Below, piece after piece: positions 44,301 through 53,914 of a DNA stretch of 64,000 nt. The DNA is taken from NCBI GenBank assembly GCA_030272155.1, contig CP126199.1, forward strand, positions 5,010,501 through 5,074,500, read 5' to 3'. The notes beneath the pieces were generated by a model. The model had not been told where the DNA came from. It searched no databases and saw only the letters and a program-made list of their open reading frames with translations. Both the position numbers and the translations under genes were made by a program. Numbering within the stretch: position 1 is the first letter of the stretch; the number at the start of each line of letters is the position of its first letter. This DNA comes from Tetradesmus obliquus (taxonomy: Eukaryota > Chlorophyta > Chlorophyceae > Sphaeropleales > Scenedesmaceae).

Positions 44301-44822
44301 CCATAAACGCCTTAAAAGGCTAATATATAACAGCTGAGCTTGTGTGCCTTGGTCCTTTGATATGCAGGCTTTGGCGCGTCGCAGCACCTGCCGCGGCGCC
44401 AGCTGCTGGACCGCTTCGAGTCCCACACCAAGCATTGCCCCTCATGCACCAAAGCCCTAAACAGCTTCCAAACCCTGCAGCGCATTGCTGCACAGGCGAG
44501 CACAGTGCTGGCAGCAGCAGCGCTGGGGGTTGCTGTCATGCAGGCATGCCAGGCAGTAAGCGCGAGTGCATTCAGTGTAAGCGCTGCGAACGCGGCCGAT
44601 GCAGCCGCGAGTCAGCAGCTGCAGGGTGCAAGCGGTGCGCTGGTGGCACTTGCAGCTGGGGTGAGTGTGTGGGCGGGTGCAGCGAATGGGCTGGGGGTGG
44701 GAGTGGTGGTGCTGCTGGCGCTGGCTGCTGCTGCTGCTGGTGGCGTGGCGGGCTGGGCGGGCCGTATGGCTGACCGATTTGTGTTTGTGGATTATGATGA
44801 GCACCACACCTCCAAGAACTAA
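36157..44822 (+). CDS. PAO-like Rieske non-heme iron oxygenase (PAO/PTC52/TIC55 family), chloroplast
   Basis: Eleven exons: 36157-36545, 37561-37665, 38281-38372, 38613-38820, 39210-39284, 39802-39848, 40107-40221, 40744-40882, 41413-41576, 42333-42472, 44368-44822 (642 aa). A Ser/Thr/Ala-rich transit-type N-terminus precedes [19 protein letters not shown], the family start of the Rieske domain. The [2Fe-2S] ligands are Cys171-Pro-His173 and Cys192-x2-His195. The mononuclear-iron site is in [15 protein letters not shown] (Asp-x2-His-x4-His), closest to pheophorbide a oxygenase. The C-terminus has the family CxxC (CPSC, 515-518) and two hydrophobic segments for thylakoid or envelope anchoring. 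Known members open the pheophorbide macrocycle in chlorophyll breakdown or act on related pigments; the exact substrate is inferred only. Nearly every intron carries duplicate exon edges, and intron 10 carries a small inserted element. Confidence 0.9.
36600..36660 (+). repeat. copy of PAO-like exon 1 end
   Basis: The exon 1 terminus with donor ('aacaagcagtggtgagccaa' at 36533) recurs at about 36643, about 110 bp downstream, with one changed base in the exon part (gactgg to gacagg). Confidence 0.9.
36950..37610 (+). repeat. six-rung ladder of PAO-like exon 2 start
   Basis: The acceptor and exon start coding [14 protein letters not shown] recur at about 36951, 37081, 37208, 37327, 37441 and 37561, spaced about 114-130 bp, each preceded by a plausible acceptor (cag or tag). 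Linkers share 'ctgaccacaccacctgtgcg'. Rungs 4-6 are nearly identical. Only the last one runs on to the Rieske-domain continuation and a donor. Confidence 0.92.
37745..37955 (+). repeat. two copies of PAO-like exon 2 end
   Basis: The exon 2 end ('ctggtgctgtggagggacgc' at 37631) recurs at about 37750 and, more diverged, at about 37913. Each is followed by a GTGxG donor-like site. Confidence 0.88.
38163..38210 (+). repeat. copy of PAO-like exon 3 start
   Basis: 'cccctgcagg' plus the exon start coding the first Rieske Cys-Pro-His occurs at about 38160-38206 and again at 38272-38318. Only the second continues through to the second Cys/His pair. Confidence 0.9.
40452..40660 (+). repeat. two copies of PAO-like exon 8 start
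   Basis: The segment coding [19 protein letters not shown] appears at about 40453 (drifted), 40589 (close) and 40744 (used). Confidence 0.88.
41150..41350 (+). repeat. two copies of PAO-like exon 9 start between CTG tracts
   Basis: The segment coding [18 protein letters not shown] occurs at about 41153, 41276 and 41413 (used). Each is preceded by a long (CTG)n run ending in CCAG and followed by 'ggtttgctgctgctagctga' in the two intronic copies. Confidence 0.92.
41880..42185 (+). repeat. two copies of PAO-like exon 10 start
   Basis: The segment coding [17 protein letters not shown]...DQG occurs at about 41886, 42114 and 42333 (used), with spacing of about 220 bp, larger than in other ladders. 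Confidence 0.9.
42575..42715 (+). repeat. two copies of PAO-like exon 10 end
   Basis: The exon 10 terminus coding VANILDPT with its AG|GTGCGTG donor recurs at about 42580-42608 and 42683-42711. Confidence 0.88.
42949..44324. mobile_element. small repeat-flanked element in PAO-like intron 10 (TRIM- or pseudo-LTR-like)
   Basis: A 190-bp segment at 43065-43254 (from taattcgactgactggctgc to cttaaaaggctaat) recurs in direct orientation at 44154-44324. The second copy lacks exactly 19 bp that form half of a perfect 16-bp palindrome (gcccttgtacaagggc, 43140-43155). A further 27-bp repeat (tatgttgcgtcgccttggca...) precedes the first copy at about 42951 and follows it at about 43253. The interior (about 900 bp) has no long recognisable protein but holds a perfect palindrome cgcctaggcctaggcg at 43978-43993. 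The sequence lacks CTG repeats, unlike its host intron. It fits a non-autonomous terminal-repeat element; I cannot identify a primer-binding site or target duplication. Confidence 0.55.
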
Positions 44823-46121
44823 GCGGCATGTGCATTGCATCTTGTGGACAACTAGAGTGCATGTTATCGTTGGTGTATGTTGACAGATATGTGTGTACAA
44901 TAGCCGTGAGTGGTGTGTCTTGCAGAAATGCATAGCAACGCGATGACTGTAGCATCTTTTTGTCCTGCATCCGGCGTTGAGTTGGTGCATGCAGTTTTGG
45001 CAGTGGACTGAGCAAGCAAGCACACAGCGGCAGGAAAGTATCCTTGCGTGCCTGTCGATGGCTTTCTTTCTACCTGTTGACGTTCATTTCAGGGTTTCTA
45101 CTCCCATCTTGGGTGATAGTATCATGCTCCCATCTTGGGTGATAGTATCATACTCCCGTCTTGGGTGATAGTATCATACTCCCATCTTGGGTGATATTAT
45201 CATCTACAATGAAGTGCGGTAGAGTTTGGCTGTTGATCAGGTGTTGATCACAATTCGATCATCGTGCGGGAACTGCTGGGGAAAATTGCTGATGTTGGCA
45301 CCAGAAGCAGTGTTTGCTGTGCCTGCATCGGTTTCTTATGCTGCCGCAGCCTGGCTGAGTCATGCGATGCCTTGTACTTGTGGGAAAGGTGTGCTTCACT
45401 GCATGAGCCCGGACTTGTTCTGCTGTTTTGTGGCTTTCAAATGCTTTTGAGTGGGCTTTCACCTCGTGTTCAAGTGGAGGATCCGATATGACGTAATCAG
45501 CTGCAGATGTAGCATGGGCTGCAGCTTGTCTGGGCGAATGCCATTGAGTGGCAGCAGCGTGTGAAGCAGCAGCTGCCAGTGGTCATGTGCTGGTCCGGTG
45601 TTGTGGTGGTGCGCAGGGTAACGGGCTACCCAGGAGTAGCAGCGTCGTCATTCCCGTACAAGCTTCGTCGAGTGTGGAACAGAGAGCTCCAATGGGATGG
45701 TGAGCCCAAATGTGCAGGACCCAACTATGCAAGTGTGTTGCATGCTGCAGCAGCCCTGGGGCTATGCAGGGCGAATAGACAGGCAGTGGCGCACACAATC
45801 GGATCGCTGGGTTCTTCACGGAACTTGTAGCCTACTTGCAGCGAAAGGCAGTGCTCTTACCTTCATCCTACCACCTGTGACTGTTATGGAACGGAAGTCA
45901 TGGTCACTCTTGCTCGTAACCCAATCCGTCAGAGCGTGGTACCCTTCAGTTTGCCTGCATGATTATTGTGACCGACCTTTGCTTTGACGTTCGCTCATTG
46001 ATTACGACCAGCTGCCTGCCGGTTCCTCCCTCTGGCGTTCACTCTTGTAGCGGCCGGGCGTTGCGGTGGATTCGTGCTGCAGCAGCAGCTCTACGGCAAC
46101 TTTGGTATAATCAGAGCAAAC
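44823..46121. other. intergenic between PAO-like and SLC10A7-like genes
   Basis: Apart from the 26-bp tandem repeat listed separately, I see no gene. Frames at 45226-45830 have no recognisable product. Confidence 0.4.
45100..45203 (+). repeat. 26-bp tandem repeat, four copies
   Basis: Four contiguous units of actcccatcttgggtgatag plus tatcat (26 bp) at 45100, 45126, 45152 and 45178, differing at one or two positions each. Unlike the ladders it has no nearby exon match. Confidence 0.95.
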
Positions 46122-48984
46122 ATGAGGGATGGGGAGGAGCCGGATGCCCAAATTGGTGTGACAGTTGCTGACGATGTGCGACTGCAGCACAGCAGTGAAA
46201 TCAAGCAGGCAGATGTGTCGTCATGGAGCTGTCGCAGCACTTGCAGCAAAGTCTACAACTATGCCCTTGCTCAGTGGGTAAGGAAATGGTGCTTCGGTCT
46301 GACAGCCTTGTCAGCAGCTGGTTGCTGGGCTGGCAGCAGCAGCAGAGAATGCTAGGCAGCAGTTGCAACAACTTTGCTCCCTGGAAGCAAGTTAATTCCG
46401 ACAATTGACCGCTGCTAAGCACTCTAACAGCACGGTTCAATCGCTATATACACACAGCTATAGCAGTGCGCTCGGCAGCTGAGCAGAGGCAGCTGTCCTG
46501 CAGGGCTGCCTGGACAGCTTGGCACACCCTACTGCCCTGACATGGCGTGCAGCGCTATGCCAGGCTGAGCCAGCTCTTGAACATAAAACGTACATGCAAT
46601 GCCCCAGGCATAGAGCTGTTGCAATAGTTTGAAGCCGCAGCCAGGCGCAGCACACCGCATACCAGCTGTCATCACATCTAGGCCCAAGGCGGCCTCCTTG
46701 TCTCATGCCCCATCTAATCACACCGCACGCTTACAAATCTGTCTGCTGCTATTGCCGCTGCCCATTTATTTCTTCTTTCCGACTAAACTGTACATCTGCA
46801 GTTTATCCTTGGGCTGGGCGTGGCGATTGCGTTTGCAGCAGCGGTGCCAAAGCTGGGAGCCACCAAGGGCTGGATACGAGCAGGTGGGTGCACGCTGTCG
46901 AGCACAGCCAAACAGGTTTTGCGGTCCAGCTACAATTCAAACATTCAAGCAGCTAGACATGCAAACTCAGACAACACGCTCCCAGTGAAGCCTTAGGAAG
47001 CAGCGGCAGCGGCAGCAGCAGCAGCGGCTGCAGTGCTCTAGGCACGCCAGGGGTGGTCAGCAGTAGCTGACTGGCACCTCAGCGGGTGTACAGTGGGTGC
47101 TCAGAGTGATTGGTCAAACAGGTGTGCTTGAACAGGTCTTGTGTCTCAGACTGCTTGGTCACCTGACTAGGCTCATGGCAAGCTGCAGCCACAAATGTGG
47201 TTCCCAATGCGGCATGTTGCTGCAGGCATGCACGAAGACACTGCGCCTTTGTGGCGCCTCACCCCAGCTTCCCCTGCTGCTCACGCCTCACTCTTCTCCC
47301 AACACAACCTTCGTTCGTGCAATCTCTTGCTGTTGTTTCTGCTCCTGCCGCAGAGTACTCGGTGAAGATCCCTGCCACCATCATCAACTTCTTCGTTTCT
47401 TTCACCAAACCTCATCTTCTCGTGCGTTCCAATTGTTGTTTCCATCCCCGCAGAGTACTCGGTGAAGATCCCGGCCATCATCATCATCTTCATCATCTCA
47501 GGCCTCGGGCTCAAGACCAAGGCGCTGCTGTCCGCAGCAGCAGACCTACGCATCCACGTGCTGGTGCAGGGCCTGTCTCTGGCAGCCATCCCTGCAATCG
47601 GCTATGGCATTGCCCTAGCCCTTCGTAACAACGGTTTCAATGACCATCTGGCAGATGGCTTAGTCATCATGGCGTGCATGCCGACGACAGTCTCGACAAA
47701 CGTGGTGTATACGGCGCGCGCTGCCGGGAATGAAGCGGCAGCGCTGGTCAATGCAGTGCTGGGAAATATCATCGGGATATTTGTGACGCCGCTGTGGCTT
47801 GGGCACTTCCTGAAGGTGGAGGGCGTCGCACCGTACGGAGATGTGCTGATTGAGCTGAGCTACACCATAATCGCGCCGCTGATTGTGGGGCAGCTGATGC
47901 AGTACTGCACCCCTGGAGTGGTGAGCGCGGCGTGCATTGGGTTGTTTAGCTGTTCTTGCTTGATGCCTAAAGGATTATGCAAGCTGGAAATGATATGGCC
48001 AGCAGCAGCGGCGGCGGCAGTAGGCTGTCCTCAGTTTTTGTGCGTGCATCGTCACCTGGATGCAGCCATCTATTGCATGTCACCTGGATGCAGCCAAGTG
48101 CAGCCAAGCGCAGCTATGTGCAGGTGGTGCTGCTCTGCAACTTGCGGCAGTCGTGCATCAACAGTGCTTACGCCCAGCAGATCACCGGATGCATCGCACT
48201 TAAGTTTTGTGCCACATGGAACCCACAAACTGGCAATGCTTCTGTTGGTGACAGAGCGATCACAGTCAGTCGCATGCCAGCAGGCTATTGACACGCCGTG
48301 TTTTGTAACTATGTTGTCCTTTCTGCCGCGCAGGTGGCGTGGATCAAGAAGCACATCAACACCGCCAACGTGTCCTCGTGCTGCATCCTGGCGCTGGTGT
48401 GGGTCACCTTCTGCAACACCTTCTCTAATGGCAGCACCAAGCAGGTCCCGGGCGTCGACGTGGCAGCAACCGTCTTCCTGGAAGTTGCATTGTTCTTCCT
48501 GTTCCTTGCTGTGAGCTTTGTTGTGGCATGGCCGCCACCTCCGCTGAGGAAGCTGCGGCGCTGGCTGGGCGGAAGCCGAGCAGATGTTGTGGCGGTTGTT
48601 ATTTGCGGCAGTACGAAGACGGTTGCGCTGGGAGTGCCGCTAATCAATGTGATGTATAAGGACGTGCCGTATGCGGGCATACTTGCGATGCCGCTGATCA
48701 TCTACCACGCACTTCAGGTGCTACTGGGTGGGCTGATGATAGAGACATTGCGGAAGTGGTGCCTGAATGCGGATCAGGATGCAGCACCCACTACAGCAGC
48801 ACAGCGGCACCTAGGCAATCAGCCTTCGCTGGGTGGCATTAGCCAGCGGTGGAGCCTGGCGCAGCTGCTGCTGCCTGGCCGCACATCCAGTCAGCTCAGC
48901 TCGAGCCCCGCTGCTGCTGCTGCTGCTGCTACTGGCGCTGTTGGCAGTGACTGCAGCAGTGATGATCACCAGCTGCCCAGATAG
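46122..48984 (+). CDS. SLC10A7/RCH1-type bile-acid-symporter-fold transporter
   Basis: Four exons, 46122-46277, 46802-46883, 47454-47920 and 48334-48984, give 451 aa. The segment YNYALAQW|FILGLGVAIAF across the first splice matches the start of the transporter core in fungal RCH1 and animal SLC10A7. Later come ISGLGLKTKALLSAA, the discontinuous-helix motif ACMPTTVSTNVVYTARAAGN with NEAAALVNAVLGN, and in the second half GSTKTVALGVPLI and PLIIYHALQVLLG. About ten membrane helices are expected. Animal and yeast members limit cellular Ca2+ entry and affect glycosylation in the secretory pathway; the algal role is not known. The N-terminus (52 aa before the core) and the Ser/Ala-rich C-terminal tail are longer than in animal proteins. 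ATG 46122 is the first in frame. Confidence 0.9.
47350..47400 (+). repeat. copy of SLC10A7-like exon 3 start
   Basis: 'cgcagagtactcggtgaaga' at about 47350 repeats the true exon start at 47454 about 101 bp later. The copy continues for about 35 bp before diverging, and is itself preceded by a usable acceptor. Confidence 0.92.
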
Positions 48985-50218
48985 GTGTGGATGTAGGCGT
49001 GGATTTGAGCGCTGGTACTGATAGGGGCGTCTTGAAGTGAGGGTTATGGGCTTGACATGTGGTTTGCTGCGGTGGGGCGCGCTGCCCGTGCTGCGTGTGG
49101 ACATGATACAGCTTGTATTGTTGCTGGGTTTAGTGAAAGTACTGAAGCGGCTTTAGCGCGCATTGAAGCAGCATTCGGGTGCTGCTGGGCTTGCAGGAAC
49201 ACGTGTTGCTTTGCTTGTCTGCTGTGATGAAGGGGCACGCTGCACTGTGCGTTGTGCACAGATGCATGACTCAAACGGGTGTGGGGTGAAAAGGGTAGTA
49301 GTCCGGACTACTACAACAGGTTACATGCGGATGCTGCGCTTGTCAGGTGGTGTCGAGGTTTGCAGACCTGATTGGTTGCTGCAGCTGGATTGTGGTGTTG
49401 GGATCTGTCTCTGATGAGTTTGGGTGAATCAGATATTGCAGTTTTGCTGTTTGGGTGAATCAGGGATTGCAGTTTGGCTGTCAGGTTGGGTGACTGGCGA
49501 TGTTGGCGGTGCCTGTGGTGACCACCACGCTCGCATTGGGACCTGCCCTGTTAGGGTTCTCACTGGCTGACAGTAGCTGTTCTTATCGTATATGCGGAGC
49601 TGTGGGATGCTGCCGACTATTGCTTGTGACATTGTAGAGGATCAGCAGCATGTTTTGCTGTGCAAGCGAGCAGTGGCTCAACCACTCACTTCGCATGCTA
49701 TGCTGCAGTCGGTGCAGGCTGGTGGGCGTCAGCGTCACCACCCACCAGAGTTACTGCTGCTGGTTTTGCTGGGCCTCTGACAAGCAACTTGTCACATGAC
49801 ATTGTATGCCACTGCAACTATAACATGGTTTGATTTCCCATGTTGGAAGCATGCTTGTGAGCAGGCTGAACGCCCACCAGTTCTTTTCCGTGTGTGCTAC
49901 CCTACACCTCTGCTGCATATTTGAGCATAGAAAATGTTTGTTTGCTGGTTTTCTTCGGTGTCGCGCTTTATAACTATTTGCAAATGCACTTCTTAGGATG
50001 TGTCATGCGCGCCCCTACACTAAAAGCAGTGCCCGTTTGAACGCACACTAGCCACATTCCATGGCATTTCGAGAGTCGCAAACTGGCCTTTTCAGAAACT
50101 CAGAAACTTGTTTCTCTCCCTACCAAGTGCTCGAGAGTAGTTTGCCCACCTTCAGTCGTTCCCTCCATGGGCCTACTGTGAGCACGGAGCACTAAGCTTG
50201 TACAAATAAGGCAGCTAA
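48985..50218. other. intergenic, no gene seen
   Basis: No recognised gene. It contains a perfect 20-bp palindrome at 49295-49314 and a short repeated 'gtttgggtgaatcag' pair at about 49419 and 49449. The last 400 bp are more A/T-rich and probably contain the promoter of the CBM20 gene. Confidence 0.45.
49295..49314. repeat. perfect 20-bp palindrome
   Basis: gtagtagtccggactactac is self-complementary over its whole length. It could form a cruciform or a short perfect hairpin in RNA, or be a dimeric protein-binding site. Confidence 0.9.
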
Positions 50219-51451
50219 ATGGCGTTTCAGTGCAGCATGCGGGGCCTGAAGGCCCACAAGGTGCACCAGCGCCAAGCAGTGTGCCAGTCGCATCTGCCGG
50301 TGCCTGGAGTTCCATTGCAGTCAGTTCAAAGGGTCAGTGCGAGTCAGAGCGCTAGAACAGGTAAGTGTCTTGGGCAGCAGGCGCTGCTGCAGCTTCACGA
50401 ACGCATTCCGCTCTTCAGCGCCACTGTGTTTGCACAGCAGCGACAGCCTGCTAGCGTGCATGACTGCTGGTCATCGCGTGTCGATTGCGGCTGATCGCCA
50501 TTTTTGCTGCTGCATGGCTTGCTGGTACCTGCTTTTGGCACAGCTCATGTGCACCAGGGTGCTTCAAAGCCTGCTCGGGCTGCATTGCTGGTGCCCCGGG
50601 CGTATGGAGCTTCAGGGACTAGCTATGATACAAATCCCTACTCGCAAACGGGGTCCTCTAGCCAATTTGGCGGGGGACAGAGGCAGCAGCAGCAAGGCAG
50701 CACTGCGCTGGCAAGCTTGGATCAGGGCGGTGCAGCACTCAAGGCAAAGGAGCAGCCAAAGATGGTAGCAGTTCGCTTCTGGCTCAAGTTTCACGTTGAC
50801 TATGGCCAGAGCATTCGCATCATCGGCGGGCATGAAGCTATGGGTGAGCGCCTGCTTGCACGACAGCAGCACCGCATGTCAGCATGGCGCTGCAATGCTG
50901 TCCTGCAAGCCAGCATGCAGTGGCAGAGGCATCAGGCAGTCAGCTGCAGCAGACTATGTGCGTGTACTGCTGCATGCAGCTGCATGTGCAAGCCGTGCAT
51001 GCTGTGATAGCTTCTCGGGGTGTGCACATTCACCCAGCAGCGTGCTGCAATCAGCATGTGCCCAGCTTTGCTGGAGACACGCGCGTCAGCCTGGCAGCAT
51101 CAACAGTAGCTCGAGACACTGCGTCATCATCTTTCATACTCCATGCCGCACACGCGTCATGCGGTCCTTACAAGAGCCTGTTTGTGTTTACCGTTGCCGC
51201 TGCAGGTGCCTGGAACCTAGCCAAGGCTCCCTTCCTGCGCTGGTCCGAGGGCGACCTTTGGAACGTCACCCTGGAGGTTGCTGCAGGCGGCGTGATCGAG
51301 TACAAGTGAGTCAGCAGCGTGCTAAGATTCAAACATGCAGCATGTATGGGGCAGTGCAATGCGAAGCGCCTGCAGCTGTCACTGTAGCTAGACATATCAC
51401 AACACAGTGCATGCATCCAAGTGGGTGATTACATCACCTGCATTGCCGTGC

Positions 51452-51491
<40 letters not shown>

Positions 51492-53914
51492 AGGTATGTT
51501 GTCGTGGAGGGTGACGGCACCGTGGCTGCCAGCTGGCAGCGGGGCGCCAACAACGTGCTGGCGCTGCAGCTGAATGACGAGGAGGTGGAGGTGTACGACA
51601 ACTGGTGAGCGCTGGCGACGGCAGCAGACGTAAAAAGACACATATGTACAAGATGTGTCAGCAGAGGCAGGGGTGGGGGTGATGAGATGGAGGTGTACCG
51701 ACAACTGGTGAGCTGGTGAGCTTTTGCTGCTGATGGACCACATTTTTGCACGCGGCTGCAGCCGTGCAGTTGTTTTGTCAGCAGCAGAAGAGAAGCATGC
51801 CAGAGACGCCCGTCATCTTCATCGCCACCCCCTGCTACGGCTGCATCCTGACCTACCGACAACTGGTGAGCGCCGGCAGCAGGAGCAGCAGATGTGTCAG
51901 CAGCAGCAGATGTGTTGGCTGCTGCAGCAGGGGCAGCAGCAGCAGCAGCAAGATTGAGCAGCATCGCCAACAGTTGCTACTGCAGCTAGCAGCTGGTACT
52001 GCAGCGGCTGAGACAAAGCAGGCAGCAGTCCGGTCGCTGTTCATAACACGCAATATGTGCATGTGCTTGCAGGAAGAACACCCCGGGCGCGCTGGTGCTT
52101 GTGGACGGCCAGGAGATCACGCGCGAGCGCAAGCTGCTGGCGTGGGCCTCCGACATGAGCCTGCAGCGCAGCGAGCTGCGGCGCACGCGCATGGAGCTGG
52201 CGCAGGCGCGCGAGGAGATCCGCGTGCTGCGCGCGGAGCTCAGCGTGCTGCGCATGGAGGTGCGGCGATTGCTTATACGTGCATTATATGTGCATTATGA
52301 TGTGAGAGTTAAGGTTATGCGTGCAAGGTTGTGTGCTGCGCACGGAGCTCAGCGTGCTGCGCATGGAGGTGCGTCGGTGCTTGTCATTACACGTTGAATT
52401 GGGGGTTGCAGTACCTGAGGTGTTGCCTGCATTGGTAGTGTTGACATATGTATGTTGTGCGCGCAGAGCTCGCCGTGCTGCGCATGGAGGTGCGTCAAAT
52501 AAGGCCTTGCCTGGTCATGTGCCCTGACAGTTGCAAGTGCTGCTCGCTGGTGTTCCAATTGGTGTTGGCGCGTGCCGCATGCTCAGCTGCTATCTCCTTC
52601 AGTTCATCGCCTGTCGATGCAGAAGGCTGACAATCCTCGCCAACTGACTCCTGTTCTCTCCCTCACGTGCAGGTCTCCGAGGCCAACATCGCGCGCGCTG
52701 CTACATGCTGAGGCACAGCTGTGTCCTCTCCTGTGTCTCATCCGTGTTCTCAGATTCTCAGACACACAGCACTGACCACAGCACTGACCTCGCCAACAAA
52801 CCTCATTGCTGCCTGCAGGTCTCCGAGGCCAACATTGCGTGCGCTGCTGCTGAGGCGGGCTAGCTGACAATCACCTCGTGTATCTCACTGTGTTGTTGTC
52901 TGCTGCTGCTGCTGCTGCTGCTGCTCTTGCCCTGCAGGTCTCCGAGGCCAACATCGCGCGTGCTGCTGCTGAGGCTCGCCAGCTGGAGCTGGAGCGCAAG
53001 AACAGCGCGCTGCGGCTGGAGATCGCTGCCAGCAACGCCAGCGCGCGCAGCACCATGGAGGAGGCGGCGCGGCTGCTGAGTGAGTGACAGTTGCTACGTT
53101 TGATGCGTTTGATGTGAGAATGTAGACGTACATTGACTGCTGTTGTGCGGCTGGAGGTCGCGGCCGCAAGCCAGCGCACGCAGCACCATGGAGGAGGCGG
53201 CGCGGCTGCTGAATGCGTGGCGGTGGTTCGACTGTGCTGTGATTGCGTGTATTCGCTGTGTTTGGTGGTGGTAATCGTCACAGCAAGAGTGAGCACGCAC
53301 CACAGCATAGATTTGCTGGGCAGTATCTACGAAAGCCCTGGCGAGTGCATGCAATTCACAGCGGTCGCAACTAACGCTTGTCTGTTTGTTTGTGCTGTTC
53401 TGCTGTGTCAACAGACGACATGTCAGACGACGACAGCGGCATGAACGGCGGCATGGGCATGAGCAGCAGCAGCGGCATGAGCGACGCAGGCAGCGGCGTT
53501 TCCTCAACCTATGCCTCAGCCAACGCGCCCGCAGGCGCCGGCAGCAGCAGCAGCGGCAGCCATGGCAGCGGTGGCGGCATGTTTGGCAGCTTGTTCGGCT
53601 TCAACATGCCTGGCGGCAATGGCAAGGTGCAGAGCAGAGCAGCACCGGATGCTGAGCAGCGGCCCAGCAACGCTGCGTCAGCAGTTGTCGCTGCTGCAGC
53701 TGCCATGGCAGCTGCGGCTGATCCCTGGAGGCAAGGCCAGCAGCAGCAGCCTCAGCAGCAGCCGCAGCCGCAGCCGCCGCAGCAAGATGGCGGCGCTGGT
53801 TTAGCGGGTGCGGCTGGGACGTACAGCCCGCAGAGCAGCAACGGCACCCGCAGCTACACCCCTAACACCACACCTGGCAGCAGCGAAGTGGTGTCTGCCA
53901 ACAGCAGCTCGTGA
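50219..53914 (+). CDS. CBM20 starch-binding protein with coiled coil, probably chloroplast / pyrenoid-starch associated
   Basis: Seven exons, 50219-50360, 50544-50843, 51206-51305, 51494-51604, 52073-52259, 52938-53079 and 53415-53914, give 493 aa. The N-terminus looks like a chloroplast transit peptide. Residues about 122-218 form a CBM20 domain: VRFWLKFHVDYGQSIRIIGG, then GAWNLAKAPFLRWSEGDLW with starch-contacting Trp residues, then EYKYVVVEGDG and ASWQRGANN. Exons 5-6 encode a charged, heptad-like coiled coil of about 110 residues (ERKLLAWASDMSLQRSELRR ... RQLELERKNSALRLEIAAS). The C-terminal third is Ser/Gly/Gln/Ala-rich and disordered. CBM20 plus coiled coil is the architecture of the Chlamydomonas SAGA proteins, which link pyrenoid starch sheath and Rubisco; I see no clear Rubisco-binding (D/N)W(R/K) motif, so the parallel is architectural only. 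Confidence 0.9.
51685..51885 (+). repeat. copies of CBM20-gene exon 4 end
   Basis: The exon 4 end with donor ('acaactggtgagc') recurs at about 51690-51716 and about 51855-51876, after the true end at 51604. Confidence 0.8.
52330..52500 (+). repeat. two copies of CBM20-gene exon 5 end
   Basis: The coiled-coil segment coding ELSVLRMEV with its GAG|GTGCG donor recurs at about 52338-52378 and 52458-52497, about 120 bp apart. Confidence 0.9.
52668..52865 (+). repeat. two copies of CBM20-gene exon 6 start
   Basis: The acceptor plus 'gtctccgaggccaacat' occurs at 52674, 52819 and 52938 (used). The first two copies drift out of frame or hit a stop within about 45 bp. Confidence 0.92.
53143..53215 (+). 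repeat. copy of CBM20-gene exon 6 end
   Basis: 'agcaccatggaggaggcggc' and flanking sequence at about 53183 repeats the exon 6 end (about 53049), but the donor base context has changed (ctgagtgag to ctgaatgcg). Confidence 0.9.

Noticed and set aside
46629-46988. 119-codon frame overlapping the SLC10A7-like exon 2
   Set aside because: Wrong frame; the conserved transporter sequence is in another frame between an acceptor and a donor.
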